DNA of 64,000 nt, taken from Xestospongia bergquistia (Eukaryota; Porifera; Demospongiae; Haplosclerida; Petrosiidae). The stretch lies in contig OZ014411.1 in NCBI GenBank assembly GCA_963965975.1, positions 9,735,501 to 9,799,500 on the forward strand, in the 5' to 3' direction. Positions within the stretch are counted from its first letter, which is position 1. Each line of letters opens with the position of its first letter. Positions 24,430-36,700 of this stretch are shown here, in pieces. The notes below the pieces were generated by a model. That model searched no databases and had not been told where the DNA came from. It saw nothing but the letters and a program-made list of their open reading frames with translations. The translations under genes were made by a program, and so were the position numbers.

Positions 24430-26852
24430 ATGTTAAGTACTGATTTTCATTTCTATTCTAATAGGACTGGGTATACAAACAATTATGTTTTGTTATTGAA
24501 CCACTCCATCTTGTCATTACTTATTGAAGACAATGTTCATACTGTTCTTCTTGGCTCTCTCCTCATCTTACACATCAAAAGACACTGTCTCCATGACTGT
24601 TGTCCAGACATGAATGTAGCTTGTTTTAAAGTGAGTGGAAGAATCATTTAATATTTTTCAAGTCCAGATTACTTTTACAGCTGAAGAGGTGCTCAATGTT
24701 TTTGATATGATGCCGCACCTGCTGGACAAACTTATCGTCTCAAATATTGATGTTATGTTTTGTTTTTATCAGGACACATATCTTGGAAATTTGAAACAAT
24801 TATGTGAGTAAATGGATGGATGATGGGCATATAGACAGTAAGATAGATAAGGTTATTATATAGTAATGATGAAATATGTCCATTGATCATTAAATATTAA
24901 TTAAAAATACATATTAGTATTTGTATTTTTGTTCTAGTGATGTTCTCAACTGTTAATGATACAGGTGATGGTACATCCTTTCCCATGACTTATAGTACAA
25001 ACAATTTGTTACAATTATCAGTGAAGAGACTATTACAAAATGTATCAACTCACCAGGTCAGTGTGTTTGTTATGACAATACCTTATATTGCCTTCAAGCA
25101 TAAAATGACTTACTATCACTATATCTCTCTTACACCCACACATACAAAATCAGGAAGTTACTGCACTATTAATTCTTTCTACTTCATTTAATTATCACCT
25201 GTTTTCTGTATCTTTGTCTTCCAGAGGATTGGATAAAGCAAGGCACACTTTACCAAGGTACTTAAATTATTGACACCCACAATCTCCGTTCCAGTTTGGT
25301 CATTATTATAAACAAGTAATTATATTATTTTTGTGTATGTCAGTATACTAGTTTGTATAACATTATATCCTGTCTTTGTGTAAGTCAGTATACTATTCAG
25401 TATAAGTCTGTATAACATTGTATATTGTCTTTGTGTAAACCTATATACTCTTATGTAGAAGTTTGTTTATCTTTAGTTTGTAAACACATTGAATATTATA
25501 TTCATAGATCGTGTGACTAGTAATAAATATATATGAATCCCATAGTGACTATGAATATATAATAATATACATGATATGATAAATGAACTAGATATTGTAA
25601 TATGGACACCCACAGTTATTATGAATATGTACTAAGATCAATGATGAGATAAACAAAATGTAACAGCTACTTATATTTTTATTTTAATACACATAGTAAG
25701 TAAGTTTAGCTTGTTATGTACATTAATTTTTTTAAATTTATAAGTGCTATAGTGAAGGACGATTATATATGTATGTATGTATGTATGTATGATGCTTAGG
25801 ACATTCTGTGATGGTCATTGTTATACAATTGGAGGATCCCTTATCACCTATTACAAATTATCCTGGGATACCTGAGACATATATATTGTCATGGTCTTAG
25901 GATGTCATAGAAGAATACATATCACTTAATATAATGTATTTTAGGATTCTTGATACATGTATATCCTGGGATGTCCTTAAGATATCATAGAATCAATTAT
26001 ATCTTAAAGTATCTTTGATAATTATAATAATAAAATTTTCATATACTTTAATATACATGGATCTAGTCAATAGTTCATAATATTTAATAGTTCTTAGTAT
26101 CCAGGAATTATACTCAATAGTTATAGATATAATAAACTGACTAAAATTAAATCAATAAAATAAGTTAGTCACAATTAATACTTATTACTGTAAAAAATAA
26201 CAACATTTATTCTTACACATTTGATATTTGTGCTATAGTAATGACTGGCATTAACATTAGTTTGCTAGTAACCCAATTAGGAGTTGATGTAGTTTTATTT
26301 TTGAAAGAAAGAATCAGAATCATACTCTTATAATTTATAAAGTCAAGGACAAGTTTGATTTTACTGTAAACAAGTAATTAACATTGAATGTAATATTCAT
26401 AGATCATGTGACTAGTAATAAACATATATATATATATTCCCATAGTGACTATGAATATATAATAATATATATGATATGATAAACTAGATATTGTAATATG
26501 GACGCCCTCAGTTACTATGAATATGTACTAAGATTAATGATAAGATAAACAAAATATAACAGTTACTTACATTTTTATATTTACAATACACAGCAATGTA
26601 TAGTATATTGTAATGTGTTTTCTAAATCATTAACACTAATACTACATGTAATAACTGACCTCCATTGATAATACTTCTGTTATAAAATAATATTTTATTG
26701 ACAGGGCTTCCTTTGTTGTGGTATGTTAGTGGACATATTAGTGGGTGTGTCTACCCTCTTAACTCAATAGCCTTAGCCAACAGACTGAGATTATTTAAAA
26801 AAGATGAGTGGATAGATAGAGACAATGATGATATGAGAAGAAGAATATAAGA
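24430..26852 (+). pseudogene. Unrecognised plus-strand gene, C-terminal exons, possibly broken
   Basis: Open stretches with splice signals lie at about 24430-24630 (LLNHSILSLLIEDNVHTVLL, GSLLILHIKRHC), 24681-24780 (FDMMPHLLDKLIVSNIDVM), 24940-25055 (MFSTVNDTGDGTSFPMTYST, ending at a GTCAGT donor) and 26705-26852 (GLPLLWYVSGHISGCVYPLN, SIALANRLRLFKKDEW, stop TAA). They read as the end of a helical, perhaps HEAT-like protein. In the second exon the frame seems to shift at about 24768, where GHISWKFETI continues in a different frame. I do not recognise the family. Confidence 0.45.
25500..26580. repeat. Direct repeat in intron (25500-25680 and 26380-26580)
   Basis: Both segments contain GTGACTAGTAATAAA, CATAGTGACTATGAATATAT and ATATTGTAATATGGAC in the same order. 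This is a local tandem duplication about 0.88 kb apart within the intron before the last exon of the unrecognised gene. Confidence 0.75.
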
Positions 26853-29600
26853 CAAATAATTCCTACATTAAACTGTAGTAATTATTTGTCAACTAGTATA
26901 TATGTATATTACATATATAACTACAAACTAATAGTTATGAAGTTATCTTCAATGATATTACTGTTATAATGACCTTTAATTGTTAATGATCTTTATTGAT
27001 CTATTTAGCCTTTATTATCAACCCTAACAACAAGTACAAATAAATTAACTTGTATTATCTCTCTCTCTTCATCTCCAGTTCTAAAATATACTGTCTATAC
27101 TCTATTATTAAATATCCATGTTTATGTACACCAATAACACATATATGTCTGATCTCTTTATAAGGTCTAACTTTGTACTATAAATCATGTATCTGTGCTA
27201 TAAATAGTAACGTGTTATTAATAGTAACACTTTGACAGTTATATTAATAAATAGATCTATTAGTAGTGTTACCTTTATTTAGCTAAAGCTTCATAACTTT
27301 GTAATTGTTTATAATTATGTTATATTTTAAAGTTAAAACCTTCTATAATGCCTTTAATATCTTTTAGTTAAAACTTCTACATCATTAAATGAACACAAGA
27401 AGTCATTACAAGAATTTAAAAGGTCATTACTCATCATTTAAATGTGTCCTTTACAATATAATAGGATGTAAGTGTGATATAACATGGTTTAAATTCTATA
27501 TATAAATTAAATTATTCCTACAATAACAATTATATTATAATTGTTATTGTAGGAATAATTTATGTCTCTCTCTTTCTCTCTATCATTCATTCAATTGTCA
27601 CTTCACTGGTGGTAATCAAAAGAGAATCATTAGATGAAATATCAGTAGCAGGTCATTTTAGATCTAACACTTAAGAGACTTAGTTTCTCCATGTCCCAGT
27701 CAAACCTCATGTATACAGTTGTTGAATCTACTCACTTTAACTCTCTCTCCCTTAAGTAACAATTACAACTAGCTGCAACTCACTGCTCTCCTGCCACAGT
27801 TCATGATCTGTATTCAAAAATGGAAGTCATGTTTTACTTTAACACAAACATGGCAAAATGCTTTGTGTTTTTTTTTTGTAATATTAATTAGAACATCTTT
27901 ATCTCCATCATTGATGTCAAAACAAAAGGATAAATAATCTCTGTATCTTTCCATGGTGACGTTGATCAAGTTGTCTTTCACTTTTTTCATTAATGAAAGG
28001 TCCTTTATATTACCATGGTCTTGTAATTTACCCTTCTTTTTCTGTTTTATAAATATTCATAAATCGTGTAAAACGTGATGAACGAATCTGATTGGTGACA
28101 TAAAATTAGTCTGTTTGGCGAGTCTGACTAGTAGGTTGGTACCAGTGATATACCCTTGGCAACTAAGTTTTGAACTATTAAAGAAACAGACAATAAACGT
28201 CGTAAATACGTAAGTTTTATAATTTTGGAAGTTACAATATTTATAAATTTATTAAGAAATCCTTGCCTCAATGCGCGTCAAAGTGTATGACCCTTGCCGT
28301 TGCCGCCACTTCGCTTGCTCGGTACGGAGGAGGCTGCGCACACGTAAAAAGCTAATATGTTTAACCAGCAAACAAAATTCTTCATGCAGGAATAGTTTGT
28401 ATAAAAAATCCTGAATATTTCTGTATCCTGTTAGATCTACTAGTATACAAAACTCTCTCTTAACCATAGTAAGTTACAGCTCATTGATGAGTGATATAGG
28501 CTAGAATCAGAAGTTACAAAATTCAAGCTTTTGATAAATTCTCTTTATTAACTTGGTAGTACATTTCCTTCTTTCCTTTGGGAATATTTTGAGAAAGATG
28601 TATTACAATTTTGATTCTTACAACATTAATAAAATCTGTTAATAGGATTCTTTTTAATAATCAAAATCATGTGATTGATGACAAATACACAAACTTCTCT
28701 CAATATGGTATACAGTTTATGTGTCAGAATGTAATGTAGGTTTGTTTTATGGTGGTGCTTTGCTGATTGGGTGTCAAAGACATATGAAAGTGTAATATTT
28801 AAAAAGAAAATGTTTGTGCTATCTGTTAATGTAGTAGTTAATACAACTATTGATATATAAGTTAGAAAGATATTTTTAAAATACATCTGTTACATAAACT
28901 CTTGGCATAGCTAATAGGCAAGACAGCAAACATATTGCTGCTAGACAAGAAATTAATTCTTAATGCTATTAAAACTTAGACTGCTTCTCTTTTAATACTT
29001 TATAAAATCAAGACTTACTGAAGTACTTAAATCTCTAGATCAGAGTTAAACTTACAGTAATGTGTCTTTTAATTTGTGTTATTTTGAATGCTACATTCTG
29101 ATTGGGCTGTATGAATGATGTATGCTAGTGTCCTATATCCATTTCTTTATGAAATGAGTAGTCACACCAGACTACAAGGTAATTAATTATTCTTTTTTAT
29201 CAGCTTTAATGTTAATTTTTAAAAGCAGTTTCCTGGTGACTCTAAAATTCTTTGATTTAGTTTTTTTTCTTTAATTTAACAAAGAAAGCTTATAATTGTT
29301 AGAAAGTGATTTTGAAGATTAAGTGTTATTTCAAAGCAAGAGAAAAATATTGACTCTAAAGTTTATCATGACTTCTTACGTATAACGGCGAAGGTTATGC
29401 TTCGAAAAAAAGTCTTGGCTTTTTAGCTTCTAACTGAGGTTGAAGTTAGAACTACTATAGACAAACTTTTTATTAAGTTTTAAAATTGCATCTTATACGA
29501 AAACATCAGAGTAAGGTCTTTCCTCGCCTAATTGATTGTTTTGAGGAAGTAGCGTTATGAATATGATACCTTTCTTTTACTGTAAAACACGATCTGTAAA
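26853..29600. other. Gene-poor stretch
   Basis: No convincing gene. Notable content is a 55-bp palindrome at 27508-27562, a T-run at about 27868-27877, and an isolated CpG-rich patch at 28255-28350 inside a short open frame on the minus strand (28252-28467) that resembles nothing I know. Confidence 0.4.
27508..27562. repeat. Perfect palindrome, 27-bp arms, 1-base centre
   Basis: Left arm ...ATTCCTACAATAACAATTAT; the right arm is its exact complement (TAATTGTTATTGTAGGAATA). There are no mismatches across 27 pairs around the T at 27535. Confidence 0.9.
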
Positions 29601-29639
29601 CTGTGCGTGCTGCTAGTATTATATACTATATGCTATGAC

Positions 29640-30895
29640 GTATGCGCATTAACTAAAACGCGGAATGCGAGTACCACGCGCCGTCGCTTGGAATCGAGCG
29701 AGATGTTTCCTACGGAAGCCGAGGACGGCACATATTCATTACTCGAAATAGTTAAATTGGAAATAGGGCCTGGAGGTTTGCGCGTTCAATAGAGCGAGCA
29801 TCACTATGGTTCTGGTTTATACACAGTTGTTCGAGTAATTCTATTGGAGAGTCAATGGAGACTTTCACTTTCTTTTTTCGACTGCCATTAAGTAAGAAAT
29901 CTCTTTTAAAGAAATGGGTCCATGCTATTTGAAGGAAGAATTTACCTATCAACTTTAATACATGAGTGTGCAGTAAAGGCTTTATTAATACTTCTGGATG
30001 ACAATTGAAACTTGACTGTTCTTCTTGATGGTTGGTTTTTACTAACTCTTTACCATCAATGCTTTCATTTATGGAAAACCATTCCCTCTCCTCTATGCAC
30101 TACTTCCAGCTATTACAGCAACTATGCCTCAAGATGCACGACTAGAAGAATATTCTGATTACTTTCAACTTAAGTTACATACATAAGTTAAAAACAGAAC
30201 TTGAAAATGGCTCTGGAACTTTAGATTCATATATTAATGCAATTAAAGACCTTGCTGTCTCCTTTGATTAATTTTCATTAATAATTTCATTCTTTTATTG
30301 AGACATTTTAAAGACAATCTGTTTTTATTTTAGACATTCTGGGATTAGATTTTAGACATTCTGGGATTAGACATTCTGAGATTAGACATTCTGAGATACA
30401 TTCCAATGAGGATAGTCTTGGTGAAAATCCATGTAACCCATAAGCATTACCTCCACAGGAATTTTCACACATTAATTTCTCTTCTGGAATAGGACTTATT
30501 GTTATGGCATATCCCAATCAACTGTTTCAAGAATTATCATTACTTGGATTAACTTCCTGTTTTTGAAGTTGAAAGAAATACTATTGTGGCCTCCAAAAGC
30601 ACTGATCAAAGGAAACATCCCAAAGAGCAAATATTCAACTACAAGAGTAATACTGGTTGCCACTTAAATTTATATTGATCAGCCTTGTCTTACTGTGTTA
30701 AAGTGATAACATTTTATAATTGCAAAAATTACAACATATTTAAAGGTATTACTGGTATTTCACCTTATAGTCTGACTATATTTATGGCATCCCTAAGAAT
30801 TTATGTGGAACGAGTGATGAAAAGAGTAAAGAACTTCCATGTTTTTGACAGGTCCATTGCTCATTTGTTTAAGTTATATTGCTGATGGAATTTTT
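29640..30895 (+). mobile_element. Decayed THAP + DDE (Harbinger-like) transposon
   Basis: At 29865-30000 the plus strand holds a broken THAP zinc finger: SFFRLPLSKKSLLKKWVHAI, then stops, then VCSK. At 30695-30880 it holds ITFYNCKNYNIFKGITGISP, YSLTIFMASLR and IYVERVMKRVKNFHVFD. That matches the DDE_Tnp_4 pattern of a YNxYKGL-GISP block, then RIxVERxxxRIKN near the C-terminus. THAP plus DDE_Tnp_4 proteins are known in invertebrate transposons. Many stops and missing catalytic parts show it is dead. Confidence 0.6.
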
Positions 30896-31205
30896 TAGAA
30901 TATCATCGGAGAAACAGCTATCAAGCTGAAGGGAATCTATATCTTCCCATACAATGTCAGGATATATGTGCTCTACTGCTACTCCCTTTCTAGTATATAT
31001 ATAAAAGTCACACCACTTACTGAGATCAATCAGCTTTTTTCCTTTGGTAGTGGCTCCGACGATACTTAGTCAATGCTTAAGCTCTGCAACCTTTAAGTCC
31101 TCTATGTTTCTGCCAGCTAAATAAGGTCCCACAATATTAGGTTGTGACTTCTCACTAATAATGTCACGCTTTAGCTTCTTAAAAAATAGTTCTGCACATC
31201 GATTA
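30895..31205 (-). pseudogene. SAP-like fragment on the minus strand, transposon-related
   Basis: The minus strand reads YLAGRNIEDLKVAELKHWLS, IVGATTKGKKLIDLSKW, VAVEHIYPDIVWEDID, with one stop interrupting it. The L-x-V-A-E-L-K-x-W-L...G pattern resembles a SAP DNA-binding motif as found in transposon-encoded proteins. It lies between two THAP fragments in opposite orientation. Confidence 0.4.
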
Positions 31206-31262
31206 CTCTATTTAACGCGCAGCCACCACCGGCCCGTATTTCCTATTTAACCATTCTGAGCA

Positions 31263-31535
31263 ATGCCAATGACACATATTAATTACTCGGAAGTGGTAAA
31301 GTATGGCCCGAGGAGTTGCGTATTAAATAGAGTGAGTTCGCTTATCTGGCTCATTTCTGATGTGTATGTAGTTGTTCGAGTAATTCTGTTGGAGATTCTC
31401 GCTTTTTCTTTCTTTCGACTGCCATTAAGTAAGAAATCTGTTTTAAAGCAATGTATCTACACTATTGGGTGGAAGACCAACGCCAATACACGAGTCTGTA
31501 GCAAACACTTTATTAGTCCCTCTGGACGACATTGA
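31263..31535 (+). pseudogene. THAP zinc-finger fragment, second copy
   Basis: The plus-strand open frame ends FSFFRLPLSKKSVLKQCIYT, IGWKTNANTRVCSKHFISP. This is the C-terminal half of a THAP domain, with its Cys and His ligands in VCSKHF. DNA upstream matches 29740-29860, so it is a paralogous transposon remnant. The N-terminal C2 half is not in frame. Confidence 0.6.
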
Positions 31536-31738
31536 AACTTGACGTAGTTCCTTTCTATATCTACCCGTTCTATTTACATCTTGAACTCTAACTAATTTAC
31601 TATTTCTTACTCGCACTTTTGCCATTTTAAAAAAATTGAATTTATTACCCAGTATATATATTTAGTTTCAATTTCTTATTTCATTCTTGTCATATGCGCA
31701 ATTTCTAGGCTATTCTTGTTACTTAATAAATCATAAAG

Positions 31739-32104
31739 TACGGAAGCCTCAGACGGACATTCCAATTCCAATTCCTATTTCCAATTTCAATACAACGGGG
31801 TTATACGGAGTTTAATGTCCGTTCTCGGCTTCTCTAAATAATCGAACTACAATATACAACCAAAGTCAGGGACCCAACCTAACTGGAAACATCTCGCTGA
31901 AGGTCGATTCTTAGAGACAGCTCGTGGTACTCGAGTTCCGCGTTTTATTAAGTAACAAGAAAAGCTTACAAATTGCACACATGCCAAAATTGGAATTAGA
32001 AATTGGACTCATCAACTGGATCGTTAATTGGAATTTTTAAATACGCCAAGGTTCGCGGAAGAAATAAGAAAAAGGAATTGGAATGTCCGTCTGCGGCTTC
32101 CGTA
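31739..32104. mobile_element. Foldback MITE, 366 bp, 6-bp target duplication ATAAAG
   Basis: It starts TACGGAAGCCTCAGACGGAC and ends with the inverse of TACGGAAGCCGCAGACGGAC. It is flanked by ATAAAG at 31733-31738 and 32105-32110. Its core is the complement of CACGAGCTGTCTCTAAGAAT. It is inserted in inverse orientation into another element of the same family whose halves are at about 31640-31738 and 32105-32215. The unbroken version of that host site is visible at about 32560-32620. Confidence 0.8.
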
Positions 32105-32459
32105 ATAAAGTGCAATTACCATGAGCTGTCTCTTAGAATCAAGCATCAGCGAGATATTTCCGGTTGGGTTGGGTTCCTGATTTTGGTTGTATATTGTAGG
32201 TCTATTATTTACGGAAGCTCATGATGACATTCCAACTCCATTGAAATTAGAATGAATGTCCAGATTGACTTCTGTTCTTTCTAGTTAGATTGGGTTCCTG
32301 ATTTGGTTGTATAATGAAGCACCATCTACATGCTGCAAGTATCATATACTATAGTTTACAGATGGTGTTACTCACTGTGCATGTGTATATATGATATTAG
32401 TAGGATGTAGCAGCATGTATAGTTTACAGGTGGTGCTTCATACCAATTCCCATTTCTTC

Positions 32460-32800
32460 CATGTACATTTGCGTGTTTGAAAATGCCAATTAATGAGCCA
32501 GTTGATGGATTTCAATTCTTTATTCCTTATTCCATTATTGGCATATTCACCATTTCTGTTTTTTTTCTTGTTACCTAATAAAATGCAGAGCACAAGTACC
32601 ACTAGCTGTCTCTTAGAACGAACATCAGTGAAATATTTCCAGTTGGGTTGGGTTATTAATTTTGTTTGTATATTGTAGGTCTGTCACATACATAAACTGA
32701 GGATTGATATTCCATATATGGAAACTGAGGATGGAAATTCCTTTTCAGTATTGTTATTTACAGAAGCTGATGACAGACATTCGAACTTTGTATAACCCCA
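32460..32800. mobile_element. Related MITE copy carrying the CTGTCTCTTAGAA core
   Basis: It shares CTGTCTCTTAGAA, TATTTCCAGTTGGGTTGGGT and GTATATTGTAGGTCT with the element split by the insertion at 31739-32104. It has no coding capacity. The borders are uncertain. Confidence 0.55.
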
Positions 32801-33088
32801 GTTGATTGTAATTAGAATGCCTGGCCTTGGATTCTGTAAAATATAAAGTGATCAGCATTTTTCACATTTCAGTATGATGTGATTCACGTGATGTGATTAC
32901 AAACACTGGGACAAGCATTTTCTAACTGTAGCAAAAGTTTTTAAAAGATAGAAAATGTCATTTATAGCATAACATAACGAACTAGAAAGAATTTAAATCA
33001 GATAAAGAGCTACAAAGAACTTTTATAAACTAGACTCACAAACTGGTAAGTATATTAAAGATTCAATGCCATGACCAAGTTATAACTT

Positions 33089-33134
33089 GATTGAGAACAT
33101 CATCAACCTAATTAGGTTGATGATGTTCTCAATC
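33089..33134. repeat. Perfect 46-bp palindrome
   Basis: Centre CCTAATTAGG; arms GATTGAGAACATCATCAACC and its exact complement. It lies 650 bases upstream of the first ankyrin-gene exon. It could form a cruciform, or be the collapsed form of a small foldback element. Confidence 0.9.
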
Positions 33135-33307
33135 TTTTAACTCCACAACAATGCTAAAGTAGACATCAGTGGTGAAACTAGAATTAAATAGAGTAGTGTC
33201 TATTGGGCGAGGCTGTTCCTTCTTGCTTCATGAGAAGGGTCTGGAAAATGTTACATTAAAACATAAATTCATTATGATAAGTATAAATAAGGAAGCTATA
33301 CAAAAGT

Positions 33308-33440
33308 AATGATCCTACCTTTAAGTACAAAATTGTCTGACCTTGATAGCGATCATGAAACAACTTCTTTAGTAGACCCTTTATGCCCATCACCAAAAAG
33401 GACGGTCGATCTTGATGGACTAAAATTGTATTTTATAACT
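33308..33440 (+). other. Possible upstream coding exon
   Basis: From ATG at 33309 the frame is open through LSDLDSDHETTSLVDPLCPS then PKRTVDLDGLKLYF, to a GTAAAC donor. The composition looks coding. Splicing to the acceptor at 33736 would give the wrong phase for the downstream ankyrin frame, so it may be a separate 5' exon or chance. Confidence 0.25.
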
Positions 33441-33741
33441 GGTAAACTCACTCTATTGCATTTAAGTGACTGTTTGTTATGCTAACTTGAAAAATTCTCA
33501 TAATATCATGTGTTTTCATGTTCTTTATCTTGTCTGCATACTGTCAACACAATTAAACAAATTTCTTCACATGTGCTATGATAATGATAATGAATTAGTA
33601 CTGAAGCTACCAGTTTTAGCAGATGGTTCTTGCATACATTTTGCCAATCTGTTAATAATGTATTATTATAACTCCAATAGTGATATTTCTGAGTATAGTT
33701 AACTATTCCATTTTTATGTACATTAACTTTTCTTTAGAAAC

Positions 33742-36700
33742 ATGGCTACAGGACCAAAAAAGAAGGACAAGAAATGGGCCGTAAGTTTACTACTTGAAAA
33801 TTTAATTTTGCATAAAAACTATGAACATCAATATTATATGTGGCTAGTTATAAAGCCCATAAGACTTTACATGACAAATTGTTATATAAACATATCACTG
33901 ACATTCATATAAACTATACATGTAAGTTATGTCTACCTTTTTTGAAACTTTGTATAAATTACACTGAACTGCATTACTATACTTAATCCTCTTCATCATA
34001 TGTGCAAATGTGTTACTATTGGACTCAAAAATTTCAGACAATATATTGCTAACTGCACCAGAAGCCATTCACCATATTTCCTTAATAAGTAAAAGCCACC
34101 TTAATTGGTTTCCTCTATACTTTCATCAATGTTTGAAACTTATACTTACAGGTTTTTATTAGCTTCCTCTATAACCAAGCACTCTTACTGTTGGACATAC
34201 CTAAAAGTAATATTGATCATTTCCTATTAAAACTACAGGACACAAGAGGAAGCTATATATCATCATCTGCTACAAAAGCAGTTTTAGCATAGCAACAAAC
34301 TTGCAGTGTGGTCATTAACTTCTTGTGTTTCATCACGTCAACACTGTATTACATGCTCTGATAGCACACTGCTTAGTAGTAACTTTGTTTGTATACTGAT
34401 GAATTTGAAAGGACAAATTATCTAGAAATAAAAGTAGAAAAAGTTGACTAGCTACTTAGCAAGCAATCTTTGAGCAAACCTTTAGCAATGTAGTGAGCTG
34501 ATTAATGAAACTACAGACATTTCTACTTATATTTAAACAGTGTGGTTGACAGCATGTTGACATTTCCATTGATCAATTTTATTACTTATAACACTAGTAA
34601 TTTTGTAGTATCTACATGAATATTAATTAAGCTTATGTTATCTCATGAACTATATCCCTTGGGGACATGACTATATATCTGTTTATCACTCATAAACATG
34701 AATGATGACTATATAGAACTATGTAGTATGACAATTGTCATGGACTGTTTAACCATTGACATTACTAACTAACATATAGATGCATTATAAAATAGCTGAT
34801 AAGTATAATTTCTAGTATTATAATAACAAACTATTAATTAATGAAATATGGTTATTGTCATAGTTTGTTTACCCTTATGCTTACTTCTCTACATGGTAAA
34901 TTTTTAAAAAACATTTAAAATTATGGAAATTTTATTATATATATTCAGTGTTTTTGTTTTTATCATAGGATGACAGTCTAATTGAATGTGCTGAGAAAGG
35001 TGACTTGTCAGGAATAAAATTTGCTCTCTCAAGAGGAGCTAATGTAAATGCTACTGATTGGGTTAGTTTTATTATTATAACATTAAACTTTACACATCAA
35101 AATGAAACAATCCATCTAAATGTATTTTTTTAATACAATTAATACTAGGCTTGTTTTAAGGTTACAGATACAATCATCAGGACAATTAATTAGCAGTGAT
35201 AAGGTTATATGCTTTGAGCTAAAAATAATTCAATTCTTCCAGTATTGTTAACCTGATTTCCCTATTTAATAATAAACATATTAAGACCTTGTTAACAAAG
35301 TAAGTGTTTTTGTATATACAACAAATCCCCTATAGATAAAGATAAAATGAAAGTTTTTATACTTAAAGAAGTTGTTAGTCCTATAATTGTAGTTAATGTT
35401 AAATTGTTGCCTTTAATAATATGCTCAATAAGAACAACAAGTTATATTCTTGTCAATTTTTTTAAAATTCAAAAAATACTCATTAGTAATACATGTAGCT
35501 CATATCATACATGTATAACATGAGCTACATATAGACAATGTAGAAGAATAGTATATTATATCGTGACAATTAAAGTGGACAATTAAAACTGAAGATATTT
35601 TTATGAAGTCTGTATTTGTACTGTTAGTAGTCTAATTTGACTATTGATAGTTTGTTTGTTATTACAATAGGTTGGACGGGCGGCCATTCATTATGCAAGT
35701 TCTAATGGACATACAAAGATTGTTGAAGTATTAGTCAACAATAATGCTGACCTGAACATTGTTATTAAGGTAATTTTGATAGTGTAAATGTTAAAGTAGT
35801 GATACATGAGACATAAAATGGACTAAATAATAATGTGACACTTGGTTTACTTTTACTCATTTTTATTTTCCACAATTAAAATGCTGTGATTACTTGTGAT
35901 CTGAATATGCCCATTACAATATAATAGAAAGTAAGTGCGATATAATGTAGTATAAATTCTAAGTGTATTTCAAAGTAATGCTTTTTTACTCTATTAATTT
36001 TATTCCATTTTTATGTTGCTGTGTTTACTTGTGATCTTAATGTTTCCATTACAATATAATAGATTGTAAGTGTGTGATATAATATAGTATAAATTCTAAG
36101 TATATTTCAATGTAATGCTTTTTTATTCAATTGATTTTATTCCATTTTTATGTTGCTGTGTTTACTTGTGATCTTAATGTTTCCATTAAAATATAATAGA
36201 TAGTAAGTGACATAAAATGTAGTATAACTTCTAAATATATTCAATATAATGTATATTTTACTCTATTCATTTATTCCATTTTTATGTTGCTATGGTTATT
36301 TGTAATCTGAATGTTCTCATTAAAATATTATAGGCAGTAAGTGTGATGTAGTTAGAATTAATTCTAAATATATTTCAATGTAATGTTTTTTTTTTACTCT
36401 ATTGATTTTATTCCATTTTTATGTTGCTATGATTACTTGTGATGTGAATGTTCCCATTACAATATAATAGTTTGTAAGTGTGATATAATGTAGTATAAAT
36501 TTTTCAATATAATGCTTTTTTTACTCTATTGATTTTATTCCACTTTTATGTTGCTGTATTACTTGTGATCTGAATGTTTCCATTATAATATAATAGTCAG
36601 TAAGTGTAATATAATATACTATGAATTCTTAGAATATCTCAATGCAATGCATTTTTACTCAATTGAATTCATTCCATTTTTATGTTCCTGTGATTTGTGA

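Noticed and set aside
28252-28467. 71-codon minus-strand open frame in a CpG-rich patch
   Set aside because: No domain recognised and no flanking exons; kept only as a note in the gene-poor stretch.
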